From positions 1,302,001 to 1,366,000 of the forward strand of contig NC_004663.1 of assembly GCF_000011065.1 (NCBI RefSeq): a stretch of 64,000 bases of DNA, written 5' to 3'. Shown piece by piece: positions 35,030 to 44,950 of this stretch. The position numbers were made by a program, and so were the translations under genes. Source of the stretch: Bacteroides thetaiotaomicron VPI-5482. Lineage in GTDB: Bacteria; Bacteroidota; Bacteroidia; Bacteroidales; Bacteroidaceae. The notes beneath the pieces were generated by a model. The model had not been told where the DNA came from and did not search any database. It worked only from the letters and a program-made list of their open reading frames with translations. Position 1 is the first letter of the stretch; each line of letters opens with the position of its first letter.

Positions 35030-38000
35030 ATGAGTGAACTCCTAGTCTATAAAGCCTCGGCAGGTTCAGGCAAAACCTTTACCCTTGCAGTGGAATACAT
35101 AAAGTTGCTGATACTGAATCCACGTGCCTACCGGCAGATTCTCGCTGTTACCTTTACCAATAAGGCAACAGCAGAAATGAAAGAACGTATTCTCAGTCAG
35201 CTATACGGCATTCAGATCGGCGACAAAGATTCCGAGGCCTACCTGAACCGCATCAAAGAAGAAACAAAGAAGACAGAACAGGAAATACGGGAAGCCGCAG
35301 GAATCGCCCTCGGATATATGTTGCACGACTACAGTCGTTTCCGTGTAGAGACCATCGATTCTTTTTTCCAGTCCGTCATGCGCAATCTGGCACGTGAGCT
35401 GGAACTCAGTCCGAATCTGAATATCGAACTGAACAATGCGGAAGTACTCAGTGATGCGGTGGACAGCATGATTGAGAAACTGGGTCCCACCTCTCCTGTC
35501 CTCGCATGGCTGTTAGACTACATCAACGAACGAATAGCTGATGACAAACGCTGGAATGTATCGGATGAAGTCAAAAATTTCGGGCGCAACATCTTCGACG
35601 AAGGATATATAGAAAAAGGTGAAGGTCTCCGCCAGCGCCTCCGCAATCCGGATACCATCAAAGAATACCGCAAGCAGCTGAAAGCATTGGAAACAGAAAT
35701 CCTGGAGCAAATGAAAGGATTCTATGACCAGTTTGAAGGAGAACTGGAAGGACACGCCCTTACCGCAGATGAACTAAAAAACGGTTCACGAGGAATCGGC
35801 AGCTATTTCCGTAAGCTGAACAATGGCATTCTAAGTAATGACATCCGCAATGCCACTGTAGAGAAATGCCTGGAAGATGCCAAACACTGGGCTACCAAAA
35901 CATCTCCACGGTTTGCCGATATTATTGATCTTGCGAAATCCAGCCTGATGCAGATACTGGAGGATGCGGAGAAGCTGCGTTCTAAAAACAATCTCCTGCT
36001 AAATAGTTGCCGGCTTTCCCTGCAGCATCTCAACAAGGTACAGCTTCTCGCCAATATCGACGAAGAAGTGCGACAGCTGAACCATGACAACAACCGGTTC
36101 CTTTTATCAGATACCAATGCCCTGCTCCATCAACTGGTTAAGGACGGAGATTCCTCTTTCGTGTTCGAAAAGATAGGAACCAACATCCGCAATGTCATGA
36201 TCGACGAGTTTCAAGACACCAGCCGGATGCAATGGGGAAATTTCAAACTGCTCCTGCTCGAAGGGCTTTCACAAGGAGCAGACAGCCTGATAGTAGGAGA
36301 CGTCAAACAGTCCATCTACCGCTGGCGAAACGGTGACTGGGGAATCCTTAACGGTCTGAACGACCGCATCGAGCATTTCCCCATCAAGGTAAAGACCTTA
36401 GCCACCAACCGGAGAAGTGAGACCAATGTCATCCGGTTCAACAACCAAATATTCACTGCTGCCGTAAATTACCTGAACGAAGTATACAAAAAACAGTTGG
36501 GTAAAGATTGCGATGATCTTCAGAAAGCCTATGCCGATGTGGTACAGGAATCTCCGCGAAGTGTACAGAAAGGATATGTCAAAGCCACTTTCCTGGAACC
36601 GGACGAAGCGCATGACTATACAGACCAGACGCTGATAAGTCTCGGTGAAGAAGTAGAGCATCTGCTTTCTTCCGGTGTACGGCTGAATGACATAGCTATC
36701 CTTGTACGCAAGAACAAAAGTATTCCCCGCATCGCGGACTACTTCGACAAAGAGTTACATTATAAAATTGTATCAGACGAAGCCTTCCGCCTCGATGCCT
36801 CTCTTGCCATCTGCATGATGATAGACGCACTGCGATTTCTATCCGACGAGAGCAATAAAATTGCACGGGCCCAACTGGCAATAGCCTATCAGAACGAAGT
36901 TCTGCAAAAGAATCTGGACTGGAACACCCTTCTGCTCCTTCCGATAGAAAACTATCTGCCGCCCGCATTTCTTGAAAAGCAGAAAGAACTCCGTCTCATG
37001 CCTCTCTACGAATTGCTGGAAGAACTATTCAGCATCTTCAAAATGAGTCACATTGAAGAACAGGATGCCTATCTGTTTGCCTTCTTCGATGCCGTAACGG
37101 ATTATTTGCAAAGTAACTCCTCGGAGCTCGACGGTTTTATCCGCTACTGGGATGAGACGCTGTGCAGCAAAACCATTCCCAGCGGTGAAGTGGAAGGTAT
37201 CCGAATCTTCTCCATCCACAAATCCAAAGGATTGGAATTTCATACAGTACTCCTTCCCTTCTGCGACTGGAAACTGGAGAATGAAACGAATAACCAACTG
37301 GTATGGTGTGCCCCTCAGGAAGCTCCGTTCAATGCCATGGATATCCTTCCCATCAATTACTCGACACAAATGGCCGAATCTATCTATGGGAACGATTATC
37401 TGCTGGAACGTCTTCAACTGTGGGTAGACAATCTCAACCTGCTTTATGTAGCCTTCACCCGTGCCGGAAAGAATCTGATCATCTGGAGCAAGAAAGGACA
37501 AAAAGGAACCATGTCCGAACTGTTGGCCAATACACTGCCTGTAGTTGCCCTCAAAGAAGGCCTCGACTGGGAGGAAGATTGCTATGAACAAGGAGAACTC
37601 TGTCCTTCGGAAGAAGAAAAAGCAAAAACTTCGACCAATAAACTGACTCAGAAGCCGGATAAGTTGCCTGTCCACATGGAGTCCATGCGTCATGAGATTG
37701 AATTCCGTCAATCCAACCGCTCCGCCGATTTCATTCAGGGGATCGAGGAAGAAGAATCGGATGACCGTTTCATTCATCGCGGACGTATGTTGCACACGCT
37801 ATTTTCTGCCATAGAAACAGCAGAAGATATTGATCCGGCTATTGAGCGCCTCATTTTCGAAGGGGTCATCGCCAGCAGCGAAAAGGCCGAAGAAATACGG
37901 GAAGTAGCCCGAAAAGCATTCTCCTCCCCGGAGATTCAGAACTGGTATTCGGGTGAATGGACTCTGTTTAACGAATGTGCCATCATTTACAAAGAAAAAG

Positions 38001-38203
38001 GGGTGTTGCAAACCCGACGTCCCGACCGTGTAATGATGAAAGACGGTCAAGTAGTTGTAGTTGACTTCAAATTCGGTAAAGAGAACCTCCAATATAACAA
38101 ACAGGTAAAAGGATATATGCAACTGCTTACTAAGATGGGATATAAAAATATCACCGGCTACCTGTGGTACGTAGATGAAGAGCTAATTGTAAAAGTGAAA
38201 TAA
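35030..38203 (+). CDS. AddA-like UvrD-family helicase/nuclease
   Basis: I start at ATG 35030 (MSELLVYKASAGSGKTF), because the longer frame overlaps the spacer after the sigma gene and the Walker A motif normally sits near the N-terminus. The protein has about 1057 residues. Walker A ASAGSGKT covers 9-16, motif II is MIDEFQDTS, later motifs are FSIHKSKGLEFHTVLLP and LLYVAFTRAGKNL, and a C-terminal PD-(D/E)XK nuclease has PDRVMMKDGQVVVVDFKFG. This matches the A subunit of AddAB, which resects double-strand breaks for recombination. The AddB-like subunit is at 39671, with two unrelated genes between. Confidence 0.9.
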   Translation: MSELLVYKASAGSGKTFTLAVEYIKLLILNPRAYRQILAVTFTNKATAEMKERILSQLYGIQIGDKDSEAYLNRIKEETKKTEQEIREAAGIALGYMLHDYSRFRVETIDSFFQSVMRNLARELELSPNLNIELNNAEVLSDAVDSMIEKLGPTSPVLAWLLDYINERIADDKRWNVSDEVKNFGRNIFDEGYIEKGEGLRQRLRNPDTIKEYRKQLKALETEILEQMKGFYDQFEGELEGHALTADELKNGSRGIGSYFRKLNNGILSNDIRNATVEKCLEDAKHWATKTSPRFADIIDLAKSSLMQILEDAEKLRSKNNLLLNSCRLSLQHLNKVQLLANIDEEVRQLNHDNNRFLLSDTNALLHQLVKDGDSSFVFEKIGTNIRNVMIDEFQDTSRMQWGNFKLLLLEGLSQGADSLIVGDVKQSIYRWRNGDWGILNGLNDRIEHFPIKVKTLATNRRSETNVIRFNNQIFTAAVNYLNEVYKKQLGKDCDDLQKAYADVVQESPRSVQKGYVKATFLEPDEAHDYTDQTLISLGEEVEHLLSSGVRLNDIAILVRKNKSIPRIADYFDKELHYKIVSDEAFRLDASLAICMMIDALRFLSDESNKIARAQLAIAYQNEVLQKNLDWNTLLLLPIENYLPPAFLEKQKELRLMPLYELLEELFSIFKMSHIEEQDAYLFAFFDAVTDYLQSNSSELDGFIRYWDETLCSKTIPSGEVEGIRIFSIHKSKGLEFHTVLLPFCDWKLENETNNQLVWCAPQEAPFNAMDILPINYSTQMAESIYGNDYLLERLQLWVDNLNLLYVAFTRAGKNLIIWSKKGQKGTMSELLANTLPVVALKEGLDWEEDCYEQGELCPSEEEKAKTSTNKLTQKPDKLPVHMESMRHEIEFRQSNRSADFIQGIEEEESDDRFIHRGRMLHTLFSAIETAEDIDPAIERLIFEGVIASSEKAEEIREVARKAFSSPEIQNWYSGEWTLFNECAIIYKEKGVLQTRRPDRVMMKDGQVVVVDFKFGKENLQYNKQVKGYMQLLTKMGYKNITGYLWYVDEELIVKVK

Positions 38204-38829
38204 TGAAAGCCGCACCGCTCATAGGAATTAGCCGCCATCGGCTCAGTACTGATGGAGAGGGAGTCACTACTCTGGTGGCTTTCCATGGTTGCCCGCTGCG
38301 CTGCAAATATTGCCTCAATCCGCAATCTCTGCACTCAGAAGGTATATGGAAGAACTATGACTGCGAGCAGCTTTATGAGGAAGTCCGACAGGATGAATTA
38401 TACTTTCTAGCCACTAACGGAGGCATTACATTCGGAGGCGGAGAACCTTGTTTACAGAGCGATTTCATTTATGAATTCCGTCAACTCTGTGGACAGGAAT
38501 GGCAGCTTTCCGTAGAAACGTCACTCAATGTAACGCAAGAGAATATAGAGAAACTAGTACCTGTTGTCGATTCTTATATCATCGATATCAAAGACATTAA
38601 TAATACCATATACCAGAAGTACACCGGAAAAAATAATGAAAAAGTCCTGCATAATCTTCAATATTTGATTGAGCACGGAAAAAACGAACAAATCATTGTC
38701 CGTACCCCCGTCATTCCCGCATACAATACAGAGAACGACGTCGATAATAGCATCCGTTTACTGAAAGAAATGGGAATCATCCAATTCGATCGGTTTACTT
38801 ATAAAACACCTAACAATTGTCAGCCATGA
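38203..38829 (+). CDS. Radical SAM activating enzyme, PflA/NrdG-like
   Basis: The protein has 208 residues. CPLRCKYC gives the CX3CX2C iron-sulfur motif (C30, C34, C37), and ITFGGGEPCLQ is the GGE SAM-binding motif. The PflA family makes glycyl radicals on partner enzymes, but no glycyl radical enzyme is present nearby, so the target is unknown. The start codon overlaps the addA stop (TAATG). The stop overlaps the next start (ATGA), so the genes are translationally coupled. It is shorter than typical PflA (about 245). Confidence 0.85.
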   Translation: MKAAPLIGISRHRLSTDGEGVTTLVAFHGCPLRCKYCLNPQSLHSEGIWKNYDCEQLYEEVRQDELYFLATNGGITFGGGEPCLQSDFIYEFRQLCGQEWQLSVETSLNVTQENIEKLVPVVDSYIIDIKDINNTIYQKYTGKNNEKVLHNLQYLIEHGKNEQIIVRTPVIPAYNTENDVDNSIRLLKEMGIIQFDRFTYKTPNNCQP

Positions 38830-39635
38830 AACGAGGAAAACAAACCTGCAAGATATTAAAGGATATCCGCAGACAAATAGCAGAAGCTAATGATATTGAG
38901 TTCATTACTTCCGAGTGTCAATATCAGGGTGATTGTCTGGGCACTTGTCCCAAGTGCGAAGCCGAAGTACGTTATCTGGAACAACAGTTGGAACGTAAAC
39001 GGATGGCTGGAAAAGCCATAACTATATTGGGGATATCTGCCGGACTGGTAGCAATGGCACCGATGACTTCATGTAGTAGTTCTCCTAATAAAGGAACTAA
39101 CCAGGAAACTATCAGTGACTCTACCAATGCTAGTGTAATGTTTGGAGAAATATGCCCGACTCCTGTAGAAGATACTATACCTATGGTAGAGAAAGATACA
39201 GTAAACAAACAAGAATTACCTGAACTACCCCAAGAGATGGGATTAATTGAGATTACTCCTATATCAGGTGATATAATAACGGTAAAAGACTCGCTTTCTG
39301 AAAAAGATTCGCTTACCGATGTATTAGAAGTGGCTGCTGTCATGCCTGAATTTCCGGGAGGAGCACGAGAACTAATGAAATTCATTAGTGCAAACATAAG
39401 ATACCCCTCAATGTCCCAGGGAGGTGTATGTCAAGGCCGCGCCATTGTACAATTTATCGTAGATAAAGAAGGAAATATAGTTCAACCCAAAGTTGTACGT
39501 GGTGTAGATCCTTATCTGGATAAAGAAGCATTACGTGTCGTCGGTCTTATGCCTAAATGGAAACCGGGAGAACTGGATGACGGAACGAAAGTAGCCGTCC
39601 GCTTTACGATTCCTGTAATGTTCAGGCTGCAATAA
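38826..39635 (+). CDS. Cys-rich N-terminal domain plus TonB C-terminal domain protein
   Basis: I use the ATG at 38826, which overlaps the radical SAM stop by 4 bp. The protein has about 269 residues. An N-terminal cytoplasmic part has SECQYQGDCLGTCPKCEAEV, four cysteines like a metal knuckle. A single membrane helix follows (about 62-80), then an acidic linker rich in Ser and Asp, and finally a TonB_C domain (about 170-268, EFPGGARELMKFISANIRYP and GRAIVQFIVDKEG). It could span the inner membrane and reach outer-membrane partners. Why it is coupled to a radical SAM gene is not clear from sequence. Confidence 0.8.
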   Translation: MKRGKQTCKILKDIRRQIAEANDIEFITSECQYQGDCLGTCPKCEAEVRYLEQQLERKRMAGKAITILGISAGLVAMAPMTSCSSSPNKGTNQETISDSTNASVMFGEICPTPVEDTIPMVEKDTVNKQELPELPQEMGLIEITPISGDIITVKDSLSEKDSLTDVLEVAAVMPEFPGGARELMKFISANIRYPSMSQGGVCQGRAIVQFIVDKEGNIVQPKVVRGVDPYLDKEALRVVGLMPKWKPGELDDGTKVAVRFTIPVMFRLQ

Positions 39636-39670
39636 ACAAATATCTAAGATAGAAAAAACTTATAATTGAT

Positions 39671-42535
39671 ATGCAATCATTTCTCCAACTAGTCGCTCAC
39701 GATTTATATGCCAAGATAGGAAACGATCTGTCTCGTACAGTACTCGTCTTCCCTAACAAGCGTGCCAACTTATTCTTCAACGAACATCTGGCAGGAGAAT
39801 CCGACCAACCGATCTGGTCTCCTGCCGCAATGAGTATCAGCGACCTGTTCAGGAAGTTATCTGTACAGAAAGCGGGTGACCCTATCCGGTTGGTCTGCGA
39901 ACTATATAAAGTATTCCGTGAAGAAACAGAAAGCCAGGAAACACTGGACGACTTCTATTTTTGGGGCGAGCTGCTGATCAGCGATTTCGACGATGTAGAT
40001 AAAAACCTGGTAGATGCGAATAAGCTCTTCAGTAACTTGCAGGACCTGAAGAATCTGATGGACGATTATGAATTCCTTGATAAAGAGCAGGAAGAAGCGA
40101 TTCAACAGTTCTTCCAAAACTTCTCTATCGAGCGTCGTACCGTACTCAAAGAGAAGTTTATCTCCCTTTGGGACAAACTGGGTACTATCTACCACCGCTA
40201 CCGTGAGAACTTAGCAGAACTCGGAATAGCCTATGAAGGAATGCTATATCGCAATGTAATCGAGCAACTCGATACCACCCGACTGAAATACGACAAATAT
40301 ATTTTTGTCGGCTTCAACGTGCTCAACAAAGTAGAGACCAAGTTCTTTCAGCTATTACAAGATGCGGATAAAGCCATGTTCTACTGGGATTACGATCTCT
40401 TTTATACCAAGCAAATAGTCAAACACGAAGCCGGAGAATTCATCAACCGTAATCTGAAACTATTCCCGAATGAATTGCCCGAAAGTTGTTTCGACACTCT
40501 GCGGAAGCCGAAGAACATACGCTATATCTCCGCTTCTACCGAGAACGCGCAAGCCCGCTTTCTTCCGGAATGGGTACAAAGTACTCTTTCCACTGCCAAC
40601 GAAGAAAAAGAGAACGCCGTAGTCCTCTGCAACGAAGCCCTGCTGCTTCCCGTACTCCACTCCATCCCGCAAGAAGTGGAGAACGTCAACATCACGATGG
40701 GTTTCCCGCTTGCACAAACTCCGGTATACAGCTTTATTAATGCCGCTATGGAATTACAAACGAACGGCTACCGTACCGCTACCGGACGTTTCACCTACGA
40801 AACCGTATCCGCTATACTGAAGCACCCATATACCCGTCAGCTATCCATCAACGCTGAACCTCTGGAACGGGAACTGACCAAGACTAACCGCTTCTACCCG
40901 CTCCCTTCGGAACTGAAAATGGATGATTTCCTGATCAAACTTTTCACTCCCCGAAGCGGCATCAAGGAGCTATGCGACTACCTGACAGAATTAATCAAAG
41001 ACATCTCCCTTCTCTATCGGGAAGAAAGCGAGTACAACGATATCTTCAATCAGCTATACCGGGAATCCCTCTTCAAGAGCTATACCACCATCAACCGTCT
41101 CTATAGCCTGATAGAAACCGGAGAGCTGAATGTACGCACCGACACACTAAGACGCCTGGTCAGCAAAGTGCTGACCGCCTCCAACATTCCTTTCCACGGT
41201 GAACCTGCCATTGGTATGCAAGTCATGGGAGTACTGGAAACCCGTAACCTTGACTTTCGCAATATCATCCTTCTCTCTCTCAACGAAGGACAATTGCCTA
41301 AATCAGGAGGTGATTCTTCCTTTATTCCCTATAACCTCCGGAAAGCTTTCGGTATGACCACCATCGAACACAAAAATGCGGTCTATGCCTATTATTTCTA
41401 CCGACTGATACAACGGGCGGAAAACATCACCTTGCTTTACAACACTTCTTCCAATGGGCTGAACCGTGGAGAAGAATCCCGTTTCATGTTACAATTGCTT
41501 GTAGAAGGGCCTCACAAGATTACCCGCGAATATCTTGAAGCCGGACAATCTCCTCAAGGTACAACAGATATCAGCATAGAGAAAACTCCGGAAGTATTCG
41601 AACGACTTCGCTGCTCTTATGATTGTTCGAATCCCCAATCGTATATACTTTCTCCTTCAGCCCTCAACGCCTATCTCGATTGCCGGCTGAAATTCTATTA
41701 CCGTTATGTAGCCAGACTAAAAGCACCGGACGAAGTCAGTGCGGAAATCGACTCCGCATTGTTCGGAACCATCTTCCACCTCTCCGCCCAATTAGCTTAT
41801 ACAGACCTGACCGCTAACAGGAAAATAATACAAAAAGAAGATTTGGAACGCTTGCTGCGCAACGAAGTCAAACTACAAAACTATGTTGACCTCGCTTTCA
41901 AGCAAGAGCTTTTCAAGGTTCCGGCAGACGAAAAGCCCGAATATAATGGCGTACAACTCATCAACTCCAAAGTAATCGTCTCCTATCTGAAACAACTGCT
42001 GAGGAATGACCTGCAATACGCCCCCTTCGAAATGGTCGCCATGGAAAAACCTGTTGCCGAAAAGATAACGATTCAGACCGGTCAAGGTCCGATCACCCTC
42101 CGATTGGGAGGAACCATCGATCGTATGGATGCCAAAGACACCACCCTGCGTATTGTAGACTATAAAACCGGAGGAAGCCCCAAGACGCCTGCCAACATCG
42201 AGCAACTGTTTACTCCGTCGGAAACGCGTCCCAACTATATCTTCCAGACTTTCCTGTATGCTGCCATTATGAGCCGGCAGCAGTCTCTGAAAGTAGCTCC
42301 TTCCCTTCTCTACATCCATCGGGCAGCCTCTGAAAGCTATTCGCCCGTCATTGAAATGGGAGAGCCACGCCAACCGAAGATTCCGGTCAACAACTTTGCC
42401 TTTTTTGAAGATGAATTCCGAGAACGTCTGCAAAGACTATTAAAAGAAATATTCGATGAGAATGAGCCTTTCACACAGACAGAAGATACAAAGAAATGTG
42501 CTTATTGTGATTTTAAAGCCATTTGTAAACGATAA
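39671..42535 (+). CDS. AddB-like PD-(D/E)XK nuclease subunit
   Basis: The protein has 954 residues. The N-terminal half resembles an inactive helicase fold. RNLDFRNIILLSLNEGQLPK matches the UvrD-like motif seen in AddB proteins. The C-terminal nuclease has GGTIDRMDAKDTTLRIVDYKTGG. Cysteines CRLKFYYRY and the terminal CAYCDFKAIC form the four-Cys iron-sulfur staple of AddB-type nucleases. With the AddA-like protein at 35030 it should form a double-strand break resection complex. It ends before a strong bidirectional terminator. Confidence 0.87.
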   Translation: MQSFLQLVAHDLYAKIGNDLSRTVLVFPNKRANLFFNEHLAGESDQPIWSPAAMSISDLFRKLSVQKAGDPIRLVCELYKVFREETESQETLDDFYFWGELLISDFDDVDKNLVDANKLFSNLQDLKNLMDDYEFLDKEQEEAIQQFFQNFSIERRTVLKEKFISLWDKLGTIYHRYRENLAELGIAYEGMLYRNVIEQLDTTRLKYDKYIFVGFNVLNKVETKFFQLLQDADKAMFYWDYDLFYTKQIVKHEAGEFINRNLKLFPNELPESCFDTLRKPKNIRYISASTENAQARFLPEWVQSTLSTANEEKENAVVLCNEALLLPVLHSIPQEVENVNITMGFPLAQTPVYSFINAAMELQTNGYRTATGRFTYETVSAILKHPYTRQLSINAEPLERELTKTNRFYPLPSELKMDDFLIKLFTPRSGIKELCDYLTELIKDISLLYREESEYNDIFNQLYRESLFKSYTTINRLYSLIETGELNVRTDTLRRLVSKVLTASNIPFHGEPAIGMQVMGVLETRNLDFRNIILLSLNEGQLPKSGGDSSFIPYNLRKAFGMTTIEHKNAVYAYYFYRLIQRAENITLLYNTSSNGLNRGEESRFMLQLLVEGPHKITREYLEAGQSPQGTTDISIEKTPEVFERLRCSYDCSNPQSYILSPSALNAYLDCRLKFYYRYVARLKAPDEVSAEIDSALFGTIFHLSAQLAYTDLTANRKIIQKEDLERLLRNEVKLQNYVDLAFKQELFKVPADEKPEYNGVQLINSKVIVSYLKQLLRNDLQYAPFEMVAMEKPVAEKITIQTGQGPITLRLGGTIDRMDAKDTTLRIVDYKTGGSPKTPANIEQLFTPSETRPNYIFQTFLYAAIMSRQQSLKVAPSLLYIHRAASESYSPVIEMGEPRQPKIPVNNFAFFEDEFRERLQRLLKEIFDENEPFTQTEDTKKCAYCDFKAICKR

Positions 42536-42567
42536 AATGCTGAAAGAATAATTTATAACTATCAAAC

Positions 42568-42640
42568 AAAACCTGTCCTGTTATTCTGAGCTGTCACTAC
42601 TTCTCTAAAGTAATGTGCTTAGAAAACAGGACAGGTTTTT
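42568..42640. terminator. Bidirectional terminator after addB-like gene
   Basis: A 15-bp stem, 42568-42582 (AAAACCTGTCCTGTT) with 42625-42639 (AACAGGACAGGTTTT), has a 42-nt loop. It lies between convergent genes. Confidence 0.75.
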
Positions 42641-42659
42641 ATCTTATATCGAACTTATA

Positions 42660-43793
42660 TTAGCTTTCCAACAACGGAATCGAGAAACTGAACGTAGAAC
42701 CTTCTCCTTTCTTCGAAGTGAACCAGAGCTCACCTCCGTTCTTAGTAACAAAGTCCTTACAGAGCAGCAGTCCGAGTCCTGAACCTTCTTCATTATTTGT
42801 ACCGAAAGTACTGAAATGCGTATCGGTATGCAACAATTTCTTCTGATTTTCTTCATCAATACCACACCCGCTATCCTTCACGCTAACTATCGCCATGCTA
42901 TCTTCTTCTCTCAGTGATACCAAGACTTCCGATCCCTCGTTACTGAACTTGATTGCATTACTTATCAAGTTACGGATAACTGTCTTAATCATATCAATAT
43001 CCGCACGTACTTCCATACGATCTTCAGGTATTTCCACAGCAATGTGGATATTCTTCAGCCCGGCTACCATTGTAAAGATCTCGCTCACTCCTTCCACTAC
43101 TTCTACCATATCGATATTCTGGTAAACAACTTTCAGCTTACCAATCTGACTCTTCGTCCACTTCAATAAGTTGTCGAGTAAGGAAAATACATCCTCTGTT
43201 GTCTGATTGGCCATTGTCAGCAGTTCATACATTTCAGAGCCGATAGTTTCACTCGGTAAGTTCAGAATCAGCATATTGAGCACCATCTTAATAGAGCCCA
43301 TAGGCGAACGCAGGTCGTGTGCAATCACAGAGTAGAGTTTATCACGTCCTATGATAGTCTTGCGCAACTCTTCTGTTTGTGCTATGATAATTCGTTTGGC
43401 TGCCACCAACGAGATCTGATGCGTTACACGAATAATCAGTTCCTCTTTATTAAACGGTTTGGAAATAAAATCGTTACCGCCCACCTGAAATCCTTTCACG
43501 ATATCCGCCGTACTATTCAAAGCAGTAAGAAAGATCACTGGAATTTCGCTCATTTCTTCATCGGCCTTCATTTGCTGGGCTACTTCGAAACCGCTGATAT
43601 CCGGCATCATCACATCCAGCAACACAAGATCAGGTTTTTCTTTCTTCACCTGCTCCAAAGCCTGAGTTCCATTGCCTGCTGTTACAATATTGAACTTCTC
43701 ATTGGTCAGAAGCACCTTCAGCAGAAGGACATTTGAAATTACGTCGTCCACAATAAGGACCTTATATTCGGAAGGATTAATTTCCACATTCAT
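42660..43793 (-). CDS. Response regulator-histidine kinase fusion, soluble
   Basis: The protein has 377 residues and no membrane segment. A receiver domain comes first (about 10-125, phosphoacceptor D60, LTAL and SKPF motifs). A short helix leads to a HisKA domain (VIAHDLRSPMG, H159) and an HATPase domain (NLISNAIKFS, VKDSGCGID, GSGLGLLLC). REC-first kinases of this type usually take phosphate from another kinase and relay or modulate it. The gene starts 23 bp after the UDP-glucuronate decarboxylase stop, likely in the same transcript. No dedicated output regulator lies beside it. Confidence 0.9.
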   Translation of the reverse strand: MNVEINPSEYKVLIVDDVISNVLLLKVLLTNEKFNIVTAGNGTQALEQVKKEKPDLVLLDVMMPDISGFEVAQQMKADEEMSEIPVIFLTALNSTADIVKGFQVGGNDFISKPFNKEELIIRVTHQISLVAAKRIIIAQTEELRKTIIGRDKLYSVIAHDLRSPMGSIKMVLNMLILNLPSETIGSEMYELLTMANQTTEDVFSLLDNLLKWTKSQIGKLKVVYQNIDMVEVVEGVSEIFTMVAGLKNIHIAVEIPEDRMEVRADIDMIKTVIRNLISNAIKFSNEGSEVLVSLREEDSMAIVSVKDSGCGIDEENQKKLLHTDTHFSTFGTNNEEGSGLGLLLCKDFVTKNGGELWFTSKKGEGSTFSFSIPLLES

Positions 43794-43816
43794 ATCATTC
43801 TATTTTTTATGTTACA

Positions 43817-44746
43817 TCAGACATTTTTAAAATACTCAATCATACGCTTCAGCCCATCTTCCAGCTCGACGGTAGGCTGCCATCCCAGTTTCTCTTTTGC
43901 CAGTTTTATATCCGGCTGACGCTGTTTCGGATCATCGGTCGGCAGAGGTTTAAAAACTATCTTCGAAGTAGAGCCAGTCATCCGGATCACTCTTTCCGCC
44001 AATTCAAGAACCGGAAACTCATTCGGATTTCCAATATTTATCGGACCCGTAAAGTCATCCTCCGTATCCATCATCCGCACCATTCCTTCTATCAGGTCAT
44101 CGATATACTGAAAACTGCGTGTCTGTTTCCCATCACCATATATCGTGATATCTTCATTATTCAGCGCCTGTATGATAAAGTTTGAGACCACACGACCATC
44201 ATTAGGAAGCATTCTCGGACCATAAGTATTAAAGATACGAATGATCTTGATGCGAGTCTGATTCTGGCGGTAGTAATCCATAAACAAGGTTTCAGCACAT
44301 CTCTTTCCTTCATCATAACATGAGCGATAACCTACCGGATTCACATTTCCCCAATAGCTTTCCGGCTGAGGATGAATAATTGGATCACCATACACTTCGC
44401 TAGTGGAGGCTTGCAGTATTTTGGCATCCAGTCTCATCGCCAGTCCGAGCATATTGATAGCCCCCATCACAGATGTTTTGGCAGTTTGAATCGGATCATG
44501 TTGGTAATGAATGGGTGACGCCGGACAAGCCAGATTGTAAATTTCATCCACTTCGGCAGAATAAGGATAAGTAACGTCGTGTCTTACAACTTCAAAATGA
44601 TGGTTTCCCATCAAATGCTTTATATTGTCCTTAGAACCTGTAAAGAAGTTATCCAAACATATAACGTCGTGTCCCTCATTTACAAGTCGAGTACAAAGAT
44701 GCGAGCCTATAAATCCAGCCCCGCCACTTACCAATATTCTTTTCAT
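43817..44746 (-). CDS. UDP-glucuronate decarboxylase (UDP-xylose synthase), SDR family
   Basis: The protein has 309 residues. The Rossmann motif SGGAGFIGSHL is near the N-terminus, NLACPASPIHYQHDPIQT is the UXS signature, and the active-site YxxxK is in SCYDEGKR, with STSEVYGDP supplying the Ser/Thr and neighbouring residues. The enzyme converts UDP-glucuronate to UDP-xylose for surface glycan or capsule synthesis. No glycosyltransferase gene is adjacent. A -7 box lies about 60 bp upstream, and the kinase fusion gene follows. Confidence 0.92.
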   Translation of the reverse strand: MKRILVSGGAGFIGSHLCTRLVNEGHDVICLDNFFTGSKDNIKHLMGNHHFEVVRHDVTYPYSAEVDEIYNLACPASPIHYQHDPIQTAKTSVMGAINMLGLAMRLDAKILQASTSEVYGDPIIHPQPESYWGNVNPVGYRSCYDEGKRCAETLFMDYYRQNQTRIKIIRIFNTYGPRMLPNDGRVVSNFIIQALNNEDITIYGDGKQTRSFQYIDDLIEGMVRMMDTEDDFTGPINIGNPNEFPVLELAERVIRMTGSTSKIVFKPLPTDDPKQRQPDIKLAKEKLGWQPTVELEDGLKRMIEYFKNV

Positions 44747-44805
44747 CTTCTAATTTTAACTATTGTTTTTCAGAGAAGAGAACTTCCCCGTCTTGTTTAT
44801 AGAGG

Positions 44806-44813
44806 CAAATGTA
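44806..44813 (-). promoter_or_regulatory. Candidate -7 box of the UXS-kinase unit
   Basis: TACATTTG on the minus strand matches TAnnTTTG, 60 bp before the UXS ATG. Confidence 0.5.
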
Positions 44814-44950
44814 AACGATTTGCTCATAATATACAATTTTAAAGGTGGATATTTTTTAAGAAAAGCAAAAATAAAATAGTTTCAGTTTCCGAAACAACTT
44901 TCCTGTGTCAAGTGTTATTAATAGAAACAAACCACTAATTCAATAGGATT

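Noticed and set aside
37025..37795. 256-residue antisense frame over the AddA-like gene
   Set aside because: The sense strand encodes conserved helicase motifs; the antisense protein has no recognisable features.
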